A stretch of DNA of 64,000 nucleotides from Balanoglossus misakiensis (taxonomy: Eukaryota > Hemichordata): assembly GCA_040954595.2 (NCBI GenBank), contig CM082578.2, forward strand, positions 2,852,001-2,916,000. Direction: 5' to 3'. Position numbers and translations under genes: made by a program. Of this stretch, positions 14,391 to 26,873 are shown one piece after another (positions within the stretch are counted from its first letter, which is position 1; each line of letters starts with the position of its first letter). The notes beneath the pieces are model-generated. The model ran no database searches and had not been told where the DNA came from. It worked only from the letters and a program-made list of their open reading frames with translations.

Positions 14391-14589
14391 TGTTGTTGAC
14401 GTGATGCGACGCGTTTCATCGTGTTTTAGATAGTCTTCGCTCAGAAATAACGTATCACGTAAGTTTTTAGTGTTTTAACTTTTCTGATTTCACGTGGCCG
14501 GGGTAAATCACGTGAATATAGGGAGGTCGGTACGGTGACCATAGCAAACGATCTTGTCCCGACGGCATGATCACGGGCCCGGCACTTGC

Positions 14590-14700
14590 TAGCTGCATAA
14601 CCGTAGCACGAGGTTTTGGCTGGGTTTGTGCATGTGGGTGGGTTGGCGTCCAACCCACAAGCCCAGCCAAAACCTCGAGCTACGGTTCTGCAGCTAGGCA
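14590..14700. repeat. Imperfect inverted repeat (hairpin 1)
   Basis: Arms of about 40 bp (AACCGTAGCACGAGGTTTTG, then GCTGGGTTTGTG, against CACAAGCCCAGCC and AAAACCTCGAGCTACGGTT) surround a loop of about 20-25 bp. This strong local palindrome lies within the interior of the long-TIR element. Confidence 0.85.
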
Positions 14701-14768
14701 CATGCATGAGATGATTAGTAATGAACTAGCCATACTTGGCGAGTGTCCGGCTATGACACCTGTTTTGG

Positions 14769-14955
14769 TGCGGAGTTGTGAAGCGCTAGCGGCGCAGCCA
14801 TAGCCAGTTACTTGCCATACTATACCAGTACTACTAGGCTAAAGTCACGAACTTGCTTAGTGAGTCCTGGTACGTAGTAGTAGTAGTAGCCCAACGAGTA
14901 CATTTCGAGATTGTCCAGCAATGGCTGCGCCGCTAGCGCCTCACAACTCCGCATT
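14769..14955. repeat. Inverted repeat (hairpin 2)
   Basis: GCGGAGTTGTGAAGCGCTAG, continuing CGGCGCAGCCA, near 14771-14801 is inverted near 14922-14952 (TGGCTGCGCCGCTAGCG, then CCTCACAACTCCGC). The spacer of about 120 bp includes a (GTA)n run. It lies directly after hairpin 1. Confidence 0.85.
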
Positions 14956-14999
14956 AAAACATGTACGTTCAAAGAATGTTAACAGAAATGCGGGTCGGT

Positions 15000-16685
15000 T
15001 GAACAAACCAAACAATACCCTAAAGCTTGTGGCATATTAACTGCCTCGTAATTCATGCAAAATGCCCAAACTACCTGGGTCTAAAAATAATTATGGAAAG
15101 AATCATTTTTAATATTCTTTTTATATCCTGTACAGGTGTTAAGATAGTATGAATATTTCGGAGTACCTAGAACATTTGGTTATACGAGGAAAGGATAATT
15201 ATAAAACTATCCTTAAATATCTACAGAAAGATCATGGCATTTCCCGGAGGTAATGTATATATCTGCCAATTGTAGTACCAGGGTATTAACTAAATATCAT
15301 AAAGAGCACTAAAATGGCCACTCATTGCTTTTAACTTTGAAAATGTATTTTGGGTCCACAAGACATGACATACTGTACACACACATGTATGCATGTTGAT
15401 TTGTGTCATACAAACCAATATGGCTGCTGGACGACCATTTTCTTACATTTTTAAGACATTGGCTTATTAATATTTACGAGTTTGTGTACATGTAGCTGTT
15501 TTTTGTATTTTTAATTTTATTGTTGACTCAGATGTCACCTGCAATTTAATTGCAAGCTTTAAAACTCAAAGCACTTTGTGGACAGAGATGTAGGCTGTGT
15601 TAGATAGTTAGAGATGTAGGGTTATTTAATTGTTCAGAAGATGTAACGATGATGGTGTGAACAGTTTAGAAAAGCAGTGCTCCAAGCACAGCATCTTGGT
15701 CAAACTGTTACAGAGATGAATCTGTAGCACTTTGTAAGGCTTCCCAAGACAAATGCTTCTCAAAGCTGTTTTTTTTTTTATTCCTGTAGTATTGCAGTGG
15801 AATAGCGGAGAGCAAGACATGGTGTATTTCCTTCACAATTCAGTAGGTTTCTTATACAATCGCCACCAAGATCAACTTTTGCGCACATGATGTGCATACA
15901 AACACATGCGTGCACACACACACACACACACACGTGTATACCCATGCACACTCATTCAGAGCGTCTCTCACTCTGATCAATTCCGTAAATAAGAGTGCCT
16001 ATCAGCTTCAAATACAAAGTAATTTGGTGGTGCGAGTTGAGACTTAGCTTAGCTATATGTATATTTGAATCAGACAATATGTGCAATATTGTAGCTATCT
16101 GTTGTGTACTTGATTGTTACCCCCCTTCACCCTCCAATATTTGGTATGGCCCCATTGTTGTCAGTGGTATGGTTGGACCTATGTACAGAAAATTAGGGTG
16201 AAAGGGTTTGGCGGGCTTTAGAGACTTTTGATTTTTTGGTACAGACTTGCATAGACGTTAACTTTTTCATTTTGCATAAAATTGCAAGCAAATTGATTTT
16301 AGCCTGTTTGCTTTGTGGGTCCCTAATTCGGTTTTATCTTTAAAAATTTGTATTCTGTAACCTATTCCTATTCCGAATTTCAACCTTTTCTTCAGAATCA
16401 TGCAACTGCTCAGACTATCTCAGATATTGTTATATTTTTAACAACATCCTTTTTATGGCAAATAGATATATTGAAGTCTGAACCAGGTGTGGAAAAGTCT
16501 CTTCTGTCATGTAGGCTGTGTTGAACATGAAATTGACCGTATGTGTTGTTGATTTTGTTATGTTTTGTTGAAAGGCAGCTTTACTTCGCGATGAGGGGTC
16601 TTATGACACCAATGATTCGTCACCAAAACTTTCAAAAGGGTGAAATAGCGCCCTCTGGCGACGAACAACTGATAGCTACAACGGT
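15000..16685. other. Interior of the long-TIR element, no gene recognised
   Basis: The stretch contains a short (CA)n tract near 15914-15933 and no convincing exon, transposase motif or second repeat family. Confidence 0.5.
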
Positions 16686-16689
16686 CAGA

Positions 16690-16980
16690 GTTCAAAGGTT
16701 GACAAAACGAAATCGAAATCAAAATCGAAATCAAAATCGAAATCAAAATCAAAATCGAAATCGAAATCAAAATCAAAATCAAAATCAAAATCGAAATCAA
16801 AATTCAGATCGTTTTTCATTTCGTAAATCAAAATCGAAATGGAAATCAAAATCGAAATCGAAATCAAAATCAAAATCAAAATTCAGATCATTTTTCATTT
16901 CGTAAATCAAAATCGAAATGGAAATCAAAATCAAAATCTAGATCGTTTTTTATTTCGTAAATCAAAATTGAAATCGAAAT
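16690..16980. repeat. (AAATCA/AAATCG)n hexamer array, right arm
   Basis: This is the inverted counterpart of the array at 12575-13005, with the same ATCGTTTTTCATTTCGTAAA spacers. Open frames here are repeat artefacts. Confidence 0.95.
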
Positions 16981-17008
16981 CAAAGTTAAAGTTAAAATTA
17001 AAGTTAAA

Positions 17009-17598
17009 GCCCCAGTATTTCTCATGTGTATCCATTTTTCATCATCGAAAAATGCCCGTTTTTCCTGTACATTCATCATGGAATACTACATAATGAAGAT
17101 AGAAGAAAGGTTTGGGCAACTGTAGCTACATGCAAGCTGTAAATATTGCCCGTAACACTTGAAATGATGCGCGGGTTTGTTTACAACGGAAATGTTGTAC
17201 ATGTCGATCAGCAAACGTGCCACTTTGACATTTGATGGTCAGACCATTTTCGGATTTGATCTGGTTCCATCGACTGATTTCTCCCATAAAGTTATCTTCC
17301 CAAAATTTCGCCGAATTAGTGCGCATTTCTTCGCTGAGTCGCTTGATTTGGGGCGACCAAACCTCTTCCGCATAGATTCACATTGGAGTGCGCATGCGCA
17401 CTAGTCACGTGTGTCAACAGAGCCTGACTTTCTGTCCGGACAGAAAGTCATTCTTCACTCGTTATATTGTAAATTGTATGAGTTTATGAGCAGAGCTTGG
17501 GATGATGACTGTTCGATTCAGTATCAATTATCATCTACTTTTAGAAATTATAGTTGCCGTTTCAAACTAAATTTTGCCCCTACGAGAAATACTGAGGC
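17009..17598. mobile_element. Nested ~590-bp MITE inside the right arm
   Basis: The insert interrupts the right arm exactly where the left arm is continuous. Its ends are inverted: GCCCCAGTATTTCTC on the left, and the reverse complement GCCTCAGTATTTCTC on the right. It is flanked by TTAAA-like sequence on both sides (17004-17008 and 17600-17604), a possible target duplication. It encodes nothing recognisable. Confidence 0.65.
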
Positions 17599-17705
17599 TT
17601 TAAAATTACACAGAAATTAAAAGTTAAAAACAAAGTTAAAGAAAATTCAAGCTAAGATTTAAGTATAAACACAAAAACGAACAAGAAGTAAAAAAAAAGT
17701 CACAA

Positions 17706-18903
17706 TTAAAGCTGCAAGCAGCGTTGGCGGGGCACAAGCGGTTCCCATGGTAACCAGCAAATGCCAAGGCTGTATCTGCTGTGGATACCAAGATATGGGA
17801 AAGTAGGTCAAAGGTCACCTGAGGTCACCCCAAATTTGGGCAAAAAAATCGGACCCCATACAAGTCTAGAAACAAGACCCCTAGCTGTATTGGTTCGCCT
17901 AGAATAAGGTATGCGCATAATTAATGAGGTCTTGTGTAAGACTCCATATGTGCTCCATCTGCCCCCTAAAAGCCAGGACTCTAACTGCTGTGGATGCTGA
18001 GATATGGGAAAGTAGATCAAAGGTCATCCAAGGTCACCCAAAATTTGGGCATAAAATTTTGACCCCAGAGTGGGCCATGTCCAACTAAAACCAGACCTCT
18101 AGCCCTATTGGTTAGCCTGGAATTAGATATGCAGAAAAATGATGTTTCAGAAATAGGTCAAGGGTCATTGCCAAAATTACCAAAATATTTGTGCTATGTC
18201 CTGGCAGCATTGGTACCCATGTCCACAAAATTCATGACTGTGGTGCTTTGACAAGAGGAGGTATGGGGAATATGCATATATAATTAGTTGTTTTAAAACT
18301 GGGTCAAAGGTCATGTGAAAATTGCCCCGAAAAATTGTGACAACTTCCGGTCATATGATGACTCATATCCAAAAAAAGAATTTCCGTGCTGTCAATATTT
18401 TGGCTACAAAACGGAATTTTCATTTTTCAATGGTTTTCCAAAAATCCAACATGGCCTCCATAATGATCGACCAATCACAGTGCGCTTCGCAAACTTGATA
18501 GACATAGGTTAGGTGACCACATGCCCCAAATCCCGTGACTCGGCAATCGCTGGTTCTGGAGAATAAGATTTTTAAAGTTTTAAGTAGTTTTTCAGAAAAA
18601 CAATTGTAGCAAAAAAACGGTATGTGTGACGTCATGATTTCAATAAGGTAAAATGATGGACAGAAGGTAGGCTACCTGCACACCAAATTTGAACTCGATC
18701 TGCCCAGTAGTTTTTGAGAAGGACTCGTTTAACGATTTTCAGGAAATCCAATATGGCCGCCAGGTCACGTGACTAATTAAATATTCATGAGCCACTGCAC
18801 GTCTACTCATTGGCCCCTACCACCCTACCAAGTTTCAGCCCCCTAGGTGCTGCAGTTTTCCAGATGTACAATGACATATTTCTCGGAAGAAGAATAATAA
18901 TAA
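17706..18903 (-). mobile_element. 1.4-kb repeat family, unit B1 (divergent)
   Basis: It starts TTAAAGCTGCAAGCAGCGTTG, has a shorter and more divergent body than its neighbours, and carries a perfect DR1 at 17805-17817. It abuts the right end of the long-TIR element. Orientation is opposite to units A1-A3. Confidence 0.75.
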
Positions 18904-20339
18904 TTAAAGCTGCAAGCAGCATTGTCGGGCCCAAGCGCTGATCTTGAATTATATATGCACAGTATGAATGAGAAGAAACAGAATTTTCTATCGGATGTAT
19001 TATCTCATGACATAACAAGGATGTGTGCATTTTTGCTGCTGAAATAGGGTGAAGTAGGTGAAAGGTCACCTAAGGTCACCCAACATTTGGGCAATATATT
19101 TTTACCAATACTGGTCCATGTCCAACAAAAACCAAAACTCTAGCTCTATTGGTTCGCCTGTAATTAGGTATGTGCATATTTAATGAGGTCAGCAGGTGTC
19201 ACAGGTGACGCAAAAATGTGGTTTTACATTTTGGTCCCATCCTGCCAAATGCCAAGGCTGTATCTGCTCTGGATGCTGAGATATGCGGAAGTAGGTCAAA
19301 GGTCACCAGAGGTCACCCAACATTTGGGCAAAAAATTTTGATCCCATACTGGTCCATGTCCAACAAAAACCAAACCTCTAGCTCTATTGGTTCGCCTGTA
19401 ATTAGCTATGCACATAATTAATGAGGTCAGCTGAGGTCAAAGGGGTCATGAAAAGTAGCAAAATATTTTGATCACACACTAATCCACAATCAACAAAAAC
19501 CAAACGTCTAGCCCTATAGGTTAGCCTGGAATTAGATATGCAGAAATAATAACGCGTAATAAGTAGGTCAAAGGTCATGTGAAAAATCTCCAAAAAATTG
19601 TAACATATTTTAGTCACATGACGATTGATATCCATTAAAAGAATTTGTATGCTGTCAATTTTTAGACTAGGAAAAGGAATTTCAATTTTTCACTGCTTTT
19701 TACAAAATCCAATATGGCCGCCATAATCTTCGACCAATCACAATGCTCTTTGCAAACTTGATAGACATCATTGTTGTGACCATACTACCCGAATCTTGCG
19801 ACTCAGTTATCGCCCGTTCTGGAGAAGAAGATTTTTGCAGTTTTACTATGGTTTTTCGAAAATCCAATATGGCCGCCATAATCTTCGACCAATCACAATG
19901 CTTCTTATCAAACTTGATAGACATCAGTTAGGTGACCACATACCCCAAACCGCGTCACTCGGTTATCACCGGTTCTGGAGAAGAAGATTTTTGAAATTTA
20001 AGCCAGATTTCAAAAAAAAAAATTGTAGCAAAAAAACTGCAACATTTACAGCAAAATATCCAATTACAAAAATTATGGGTAGAAGGTAGACTACCTGCAC
20101 ACCAAATTTGAAGTCGATCTGACTTGTAGTTTCTGAGATCTGAGATTTGCATTTTTTCAGAAAATCCAATATGGCCGCCAGGTCACGTGACTAATTAAAA
20201 ATTCAAGGGTTCAATGCACGACTACTCATTGACCTTGACCACTGTAGCAAGTTTGAAAACTGTACCTGTAGTGGTGTCTGAGATCTAGAGCGACAAAGAA
20301 GTGAACCAAGAATAAATAAAGAAAGAAAGAAAGAAAGAA
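18904..20339 (-). mobile_element. 1.4-kb repeat family, unit B2
   Basis: This unit runs from TTAAAGCTGCAAGCAGC to the (GAAA)n tail before 20340. The first part is of the GGGCCCAAGCGCTGATC subtype. DR1 sites occur at 19293-19305 and near 19562. GTCACGTGAC lies near the tail end. Confidence 0.8.
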
Positions 20340-22015
20340 TTAAAGCTGCAAGCAGCATTGTCCGGGCCCAAGCTCTATTATCTGATCTGATTATTAGATA
20401 TGCACATAATTAATGAGTAGAAACATAATGCTGTGTTTTATCCCATGAAATATCAAGGTTATATGTATGTTTGGTGCTGATATAGTGTTTAGTAGGTCAA
20501 AGGTCTCCCAGAGGTCACCCACAATTTGGGCAGAAAATTTTACCCATAGTGGTCCATGTCCAACAAAAACAGACCTCTAGCCCTTTTGGTTAGCCCGGAA
20601 TTAGGTATGCACATAAATAATGAGTTAAGCAGGTGTCACTGGTGACCCAAAACTTTGGCTTTTCATTATGGCCCCATATCTCCAAATGCCAAGGCTGTAC
20701 CTGCTTTGGATGCCGAGATATGCAAAAGTAGGTCAAAGGTCATCTGAGGTCACCCAAAATTTGGGCAGAAAATTTTGACCAATAGTGGTCCATGTCCAAC
20801 AAAAACCAGACCTCTAGCCCTTTTGGTTAGCCCGGAATTAGGTATGCACATAAATAATGAGTTAAGCAGGTGTCACAGATGACCCAAAACTTTGGCTTTT
20901 CATTATGGCCCCATACCTCCAAACGCCAAGGCTGTATCTGCTGTGGATGTCGAGATATGCAAAAGTAGGTCAAAGGTCACCCGAGGTCACCCAACATTTG
21001 GGCAACAAATTTTGACCCAATACTGGTCCATGTCCAACAAAAACCAAACCTCTAGGTCTATTGGTTCATCTGTAATTAGGTATGTGCATATTTAATGAGG
21101 TCAGCAGAGGTCAAAGGGGTCATGAAAAGTAGCGAAATTTCTTGATCACATACAAATCCACATACATCAAAAACCAAAATGATAGCCCTATAGGTTAGCC
21201 TAGAATTAGATATGCAGAAAAAACGATGTGTCAAAAGTAGGTCATAGGTCATTGCCAAAATTACCAAAATATTTATAGCTTATTCTTGGCATATGATGAT
21301 TCATATCCGTAAAAAGAATTTTTGTGCTATCATTTTTTAGGCTAGAAAGGGAATTTTTACTTTTTAATTGTTTTTCACAAAATCCAATATGGCCGCCATA
21401 ATCTTCGACCAATCACATTCCTCTTCGCACACTTGATAGACATCTGTTTAATGACCACACACACCAAATATTGTGACTCAGTTATCGCCGGTTCTTGAGA
21501 AGAAGATTTTTGAAATTTTACTAGGGTTTTTTTAAAATCCAATATGGCCGCCATAATCTTCGACCAATCACAATGCTTCTTATCAAACTTGATGATCTTC
21601 GCAAACTTGATAGACCTCAGCTTGGTGACCACATACCCCAAACCGCGTGACTCGGTTATCGCTGGTTCTGGATAAGAATATTTTTGAAATTTAAGCCAGA
21701 TTTCAGAAAAACAACTGTAGCAAAAAAACTGCAACATTGACAGCAAAATATCCAATTACAAAAATGATGGGCAGAAGGTACACTACCAGCACACCAAATT
21801 TGAAGTCGATCTGACTTGTAGTTTCTGAGATCTGAGATTTGCATTTTTTCAGAAAATCCAATATGGCCGCCATGTCACGTGACTAATTAAAAATTCAAGA
21901 GTTCAATGCACGACTACCCATTGACCTTGACCACTGTAGCAAGTTTGAGAAGTGTACCTGCAGCGGTGTCTGAGATCTAGAGCGACAAAGAAATGACAGA
22001 AGAATAAAGAAAGAA
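20340..22015 (-). mobile_element. 1.4-kb repeat family, unit B3 (with extra sub-repeat)
   Basis: The GGGCCCAAGCTCTATTATC subtype. It is about 240 bp longer than standard through one extra internal copy of the AGGTCAAAGGTCA-bearing sub-repeat near 20730-20970. A GATGATCTTCGCAAACTTGA duplication occurs near 21590. Confidence 0.8.
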
Positions 22016-22593
22016 TTAAAGCTGCAAGCACCAAATCTTGTGACTCGGTTATCGCCCGTTCTGGAGAAGAAGATTTTTGAAGTTTTACTATGGTTTTTCG
22101 AAAATCCAATATGGCCGCCATAATCTTCGACCAATCACAATGATCTTCGCAAACTTGATAGACATCTGTTAGGTGACCACATACCCCAAACGGCGTGACT
22201 CGGTTATCGCTGGTTCTGGAGAAGAAGATTTTTGAAATTTAAGCCAGATTTCAGAAAAAAATTGTAGCAAAAAAACTGCAACATTGTCAGCATAATTTCC
22301 AATTACAAAAATGATGGGCAGAAGGTAGTCTACCAGCATGCCAAATTTGAAGTTGATCTGACTTGTAGTTTCTGAGATCTGAGATTTGCATTTTTTCAGA
22401 AAATCCAAGATGGCCGCCAGGTCACGTGACTAATTAAAAATTCACAGGTTCAATGCACGACTACTCATTGACCTTGACCACTGTAGCAAGTTTCAGAAGT
22501 GTACCTGCAGCGGTGTCTGAGATCTAGAGCAACAAATAATTGACACAAGAATAAAGAAAGAAAGAAAGAAAGAAGAAAGAAGGAAAGACAGAA
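22016..22593 (-). mobile_element. 1.4-kb repeat family, unit B4 (internal deletion)
   Basis: Only TTAAAGCTGCAAGCA of the terminal block remains. It jumps directly to the CCAAATCTTGTGACTCGG block and then the normal (GAAA)n tail. About 850-900 bp of the internal region, including all DR1 sites, is missing. Confidence 0.8.
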
Positions 22594-24011
22594 TTAAAGC
22601 TGCGAGCAGCATTGTCGGGCCCAAGCGCTGATCTTGAATTATATATGCACAGTATGAATGAGAAGAAACATAATTTTCTATCGGATGTATTATCTCATGA
22701 CATAACAAGGATGTGTGTATTTTGCTGCTGAAATAGGGTGAAGTAGGTCAAAGGTCACCTGAGGTCACCCAACATTTGGGCAATTTTTTTTTTACCCATA
22801 CTGGTCCCATGTCCAACAAAAACCAAAACTGTAGCTCTATTGGTTCGCCTGTAATTAGGTATGTGCATATTTAATGAGGTCAGCAGGTGTCACAGGTGAC
22901 CCAAAAATGTGGCTTTACATTTTGGTCCCATCCTGCCAAATGCCATGGCTGTATCTGCTCTGGATGCTGAGATATGCGAAAGTAGGTCAAAGGTCACCAG
23001 AGGTCACCCAAAATTTGGGCAAAAAATTTTGATCCCATACTGGTCCATGTCCAACAAAAACCAAACCTCTAGCTCTATTGGTTCGCCTGTAATTAGCTAT
23101 GCACATAATTAATGAGGTCAGCAGAGGTCAAAGGGGTCATGAAAAGTAGCAAAATATTTTGATCACACACTAATCCACATGCATCAAAAACCAAAAGTCT
23201 AGCCCTATAGGTTAGCCTGGAATTAGATATGCTGAAATAATAACGCGTGATAAGTAGGTCAAAGGTCATGTGAAAAATCCCCCCAAAATTGTAACATATT
23301 TTAGTCACATGACGATTGATATCCATAAAAAGAATTGCTATGCTATCAATTTTTAGACTAGAAAAAGGAATTTCAATTTTTCACTGCTTTTTACAAAATC
23401 CAATATGGCCGCCATAATCTTCGACCAATCACAATGCTCTTTGCAAATTTGATAGACATCAGTGTAGTGACCGTACTACCCGAATCTTGCCACTCAGTCA
23501 TCGCCCGTTCTGGAGAATAAGATTTTTGGAGTTTAACTGTGTTTTTTTGAAAATCCAATATGGCCGCCATAATCTTCGACCAATCACAATGATCTTCGCA
23601 AACTTGATAGACATCAGTAAGGTGACCACATACCCCAAACCCCGTGTCTCAGTTATCACCGGTTCTGGAGAAGAAGATTTTTGAAATTTAAGCCATATTT
23701 CAGAAAAACAATTGTAGCAAAAAAACTGCAACATTGACAGCAAAATATCCAATTACAAAAATGATGGGTAGAAGGTAGTCTACCTGCATGCCAAATTTGA
23801 AGTCGATCTGACTTGTAGTTTCTGAGATCTGAGATTTGCATTTTTTCAGAAAATCCAATATGGCCGCCAGGTCACGTGACTAATTAAGTATTCACAAGTC
23901 ACTGCACATCTACTCATTGACCTTGACCACTGTAGCAAGTTTGAGCAGTGTACCTGCAGTAGTTTCAGAGATTTAGTTGGCCGAAGAATTGACACAAGAA
24001 TAAAGAAAGAA
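22594..24011 (-). mobile_element. 1.4-kb repeat family, unit B5
   Basis: The GCGCTGATC subtype, starting TTAAAGCTGCGAGCAGC. It is almost identical to unit B10, about 6.84 kb downstream, and the similarity extends into the flanking units. DR1 sites are present. Confidence 0.8.
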
Positions 24012-25438
24012 TTAAAGCTGCAAGCAGCATTGTCCGGGCCCAAGCTCTATTAACTGATCTGATTATTAGATATGCACGTAATTAATGAGTAGAAACATAA
24101 TGCTGTGTTTTATCCCATGAAATATCAAGGTTATATCTATGTTTGGTGCTGATATAGTGTTAAGTAGGTCAAAGGTCACCCAGAGGTCACCCAGAATTTG
24201 GGCAGAAAATTTTGACCCATAGTGGTCCATGTCCAACAAAAAACAGACCTCTACCCCTTTTGGTTAGCCCGGAATTAGGTATGCACATAAACAATGAGTT
24301 AAGCAGGTGTCACAGGTGACCAAAAACTTTGGCTTTTCATTATGGCCCCATACCTCCAAACGCCAAGGCTGTATCTGCTGTGGATGCTGAGATTTGCGAA
24401 AGTAGGTCAAAGGTCACCAGAGGTCACCCAACGTTTAGGTAAAAAAATTTGACCCCATACTTGTCCTGTCCTACAAAAACAAAACCTCTAGGTCTATTGG
24501 TTCGCCTGTAATTAGCTATGCACATAATTAATGAGGTCAGCAGGGGTCAATGGGGTCATGAAAAGTAGCAAAATATTTTGATCACACACTAATCCACATA
24601 CATGAAAAACCAAACTTATAGCCCCATTGGTTAGCCTGGAATTAGATATGCAAAAAAATGATGCGTCAAAAGTAGGTCAAAGGTCATTGCCAAAATTACC
24701 AAAATATTTATAGCACATTGTAGTCATATGATGATTCATATCCATAAAAAGAATTTCTGTGCTATCAATTTTTAGGCTAGAAAGGGAATTTTTACTTTTT
24801 AATCGTTTTTCACAAAATCCAATATGGCCGCCATAATCTTCGACCAATCACAATGCTCTTTGCAAACTTGATAGACATCTGTTTAATGACCACACACACC
24901 AAATCTTGTGACTCGGTTATCGCCGGTTCTTGAGAAGAAGATTTTTGAAATTTTACTAGGGTTTTTCGAAAATCCAATATGGCCGCCAAAATCTCGACCA
25001 ATCACAATGATCTTCGCAAACTTGATAGACATCAGTTAGGTGACCACATACACCAAACCCTGTGTCTCGGTTATCACCGGTTCTGGAGAAGAAGATTTTT
25101 GAAATTTAAGCCAGATTTCAGAAAAAAAATTGTAGCAAAAAAACTGCAACATTGACAGCATAATTTCTATTTACAAAAATGATGGGCAGAATGAAATCTA
25201 CCTGCACGCCAAATTTGAAGTCGATCTGACTTGTAGTTTCTGAGATCTGAGATTTGCATTTTTTCAGAAAATCCAAGATGGCCGCCAGGTCACGTGACTA
25301 ATTAAAAATTCAAGGGTTCAATGCACGACTACTCATTGACCTTGACTACTGTAGCAAGTTTCAGAAGTGTACCTGCAGCGGTGTCTGAGATCTCGTGGGT
25401 CAAAGAATTGACACAAGAATAAAGAAAGAAAGAAAGAA
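24012..25438 (-). mobile_element. 1.4-kb repeat family, unit B6
   Basis: A standard full unit of 1,427 bp. A perfect DR1 lies at 24166-24178, with a third half-site at 24184-24189 (DR5 spacing). It is nearly identical to B7, so this pair duplicated recently. Confidence 0.85.
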
Positions 25439-26873
25439 TTAAAGCTGCAAGCAGCATTGTCCGGGCCCAAGCTCTATTAACTGATCTGATTATTAGATAT
25501 GCACGTAATTAATGAGTAGAAATATAATGCTGTATTTTATCCCATGAAATATCAAGGTTATATCTATGTTTGGTGCTGATATAGTGTTAAGTAGGTCAAA
25601 GGTCACCCAGAGGTCACCCACAATTTGGGCAGAAAATTTTGACCCATAGTGGTCCATGTCCAACAAAAAACAGACCTCTACCCCTTTTGGTTAGCCCGAA
25701 ATTAGGTATGCACATAAATAATGAGTTAAGCAGGTGTCACAGGTGACCAAAAACTTTGGCTTTTCATTATGGCCCCATACCTCCAAACGCCAAGGCTGTA
25801 TCTGCTGTGGATGCTGAGATTTGCGAAAGTAGGTCAAAGGTTACCAGAGGTCACCCAAAATTTGGGTAAAAAATTTTGACCCCATACTTGTCCTGTCCTA
25901 CAAAAACAAAACCTCTAGGTCTATTGGTTCGCCTGTAATTAACTATGCACATAATTAATGAGGTCAGCAGGGGTCAATGGGGTCATGAAAAGTAGCAAAA
26001 TATTTTGATCACACATAAATTCACATGCATCAAAACCAAATGTCTAGCCCTATTGGTTAGCCTGGAATTAGATATGCAAAAAAATGATGCGTCAAAAGTA
26101 GGTCAAAGGTCATTGCCAAAATTACCAAAATATTCATAGCACATTGTAGTCATATGATGATTCATATCCATAAAAAGAATTTCTGTGCTATCAATTTTTA
26201 GGCTAGAAAGGGAATTTATACTTTTTAATCGTTTTTCACAAAATCCAATATGGCCGCCATAATCTTCGACCAATCACAATGCTCTTTGCAAACTTGATAG
26301 ACATCTGTTTAATGATCACACACACCAAATCTTGTGACTCGGTTATCGCCGGTTCTTGAGAAGAAGACTTTTGAAATTTTACTAGGGTTTTTCGAAAATC
26401 CAATATGGCCGCCAAAATCTTCGACCAATCACAATGATCTTCGCAAACTTGATAGACATCAGTTAGGTGACCACATACACCAAACCCTGTGTCTCGGTTA
26501 TCACTGGTTCTGGAGAAGAAGATTTTTGAAATTTAAGCCAGATTTCAGAAAAAAAATTGTAGCAAAAAAACTGCAACATTGACAGCATAATTTCTATTTA
26601 CAAATATGATGGGCAGAATGAAATCTACCTGCACGCCAAATTTGAAGTCGATCTGACTTGTAGTTTCTGAGATCTGAGATTTGCATTTTTTCAGAAAATC
26701 CAAGATGGCCGCCAGGTCACGTGACTAATTAAAAATTCAAGGGTTCAATGCACGACTACTCATTGACCTTGACTACTGTAGCAAGTTTCAGAAGTGTACC
26801 TGCAGCGGTGTCTGAGATCTCGTGGGTCAAAGAATTGACACAAGAATAAAGAAAGAAAGAAAGAAAGAAAGAA
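25439..26873 (-). mobile_element. 1.4-kb repeat family, unit B7
   Basis: Nearly identical to B6 over its whole length and offset by about 1.43 kb. One DR1 is damaged (AGGTCAAAGGTTA near 25830). It ends in (GAAA)n. Confidence 0.85.

Larger units (their letters stand above)
12456..17703. mobile_element. ~5.2-kb element with long hexamer-rich terminal inverted repeats
   Basis: The left end (GTGACTTTTTTAAAATAC) and the right end (reverse complement GTGACTTTTTTTTTTACTTC) are inverted copies. They continue as TTGTTCGTTTTTGTGTTTAT and AATCTTAGCTTGAATTTTC. Both then run through TTTAACTTT repeats into (GATTTT/GATTTC)n arrays interrupted by TTTACGAAATGAAAAACGAT. The right arm is split by a 590-bp MITE. 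Each arm without insertions is about 550 bp. The interior holds no recognisable transposase. It lies between the broken gag and unit B1. No clear target duplication was identified. Confidence 0.6.
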
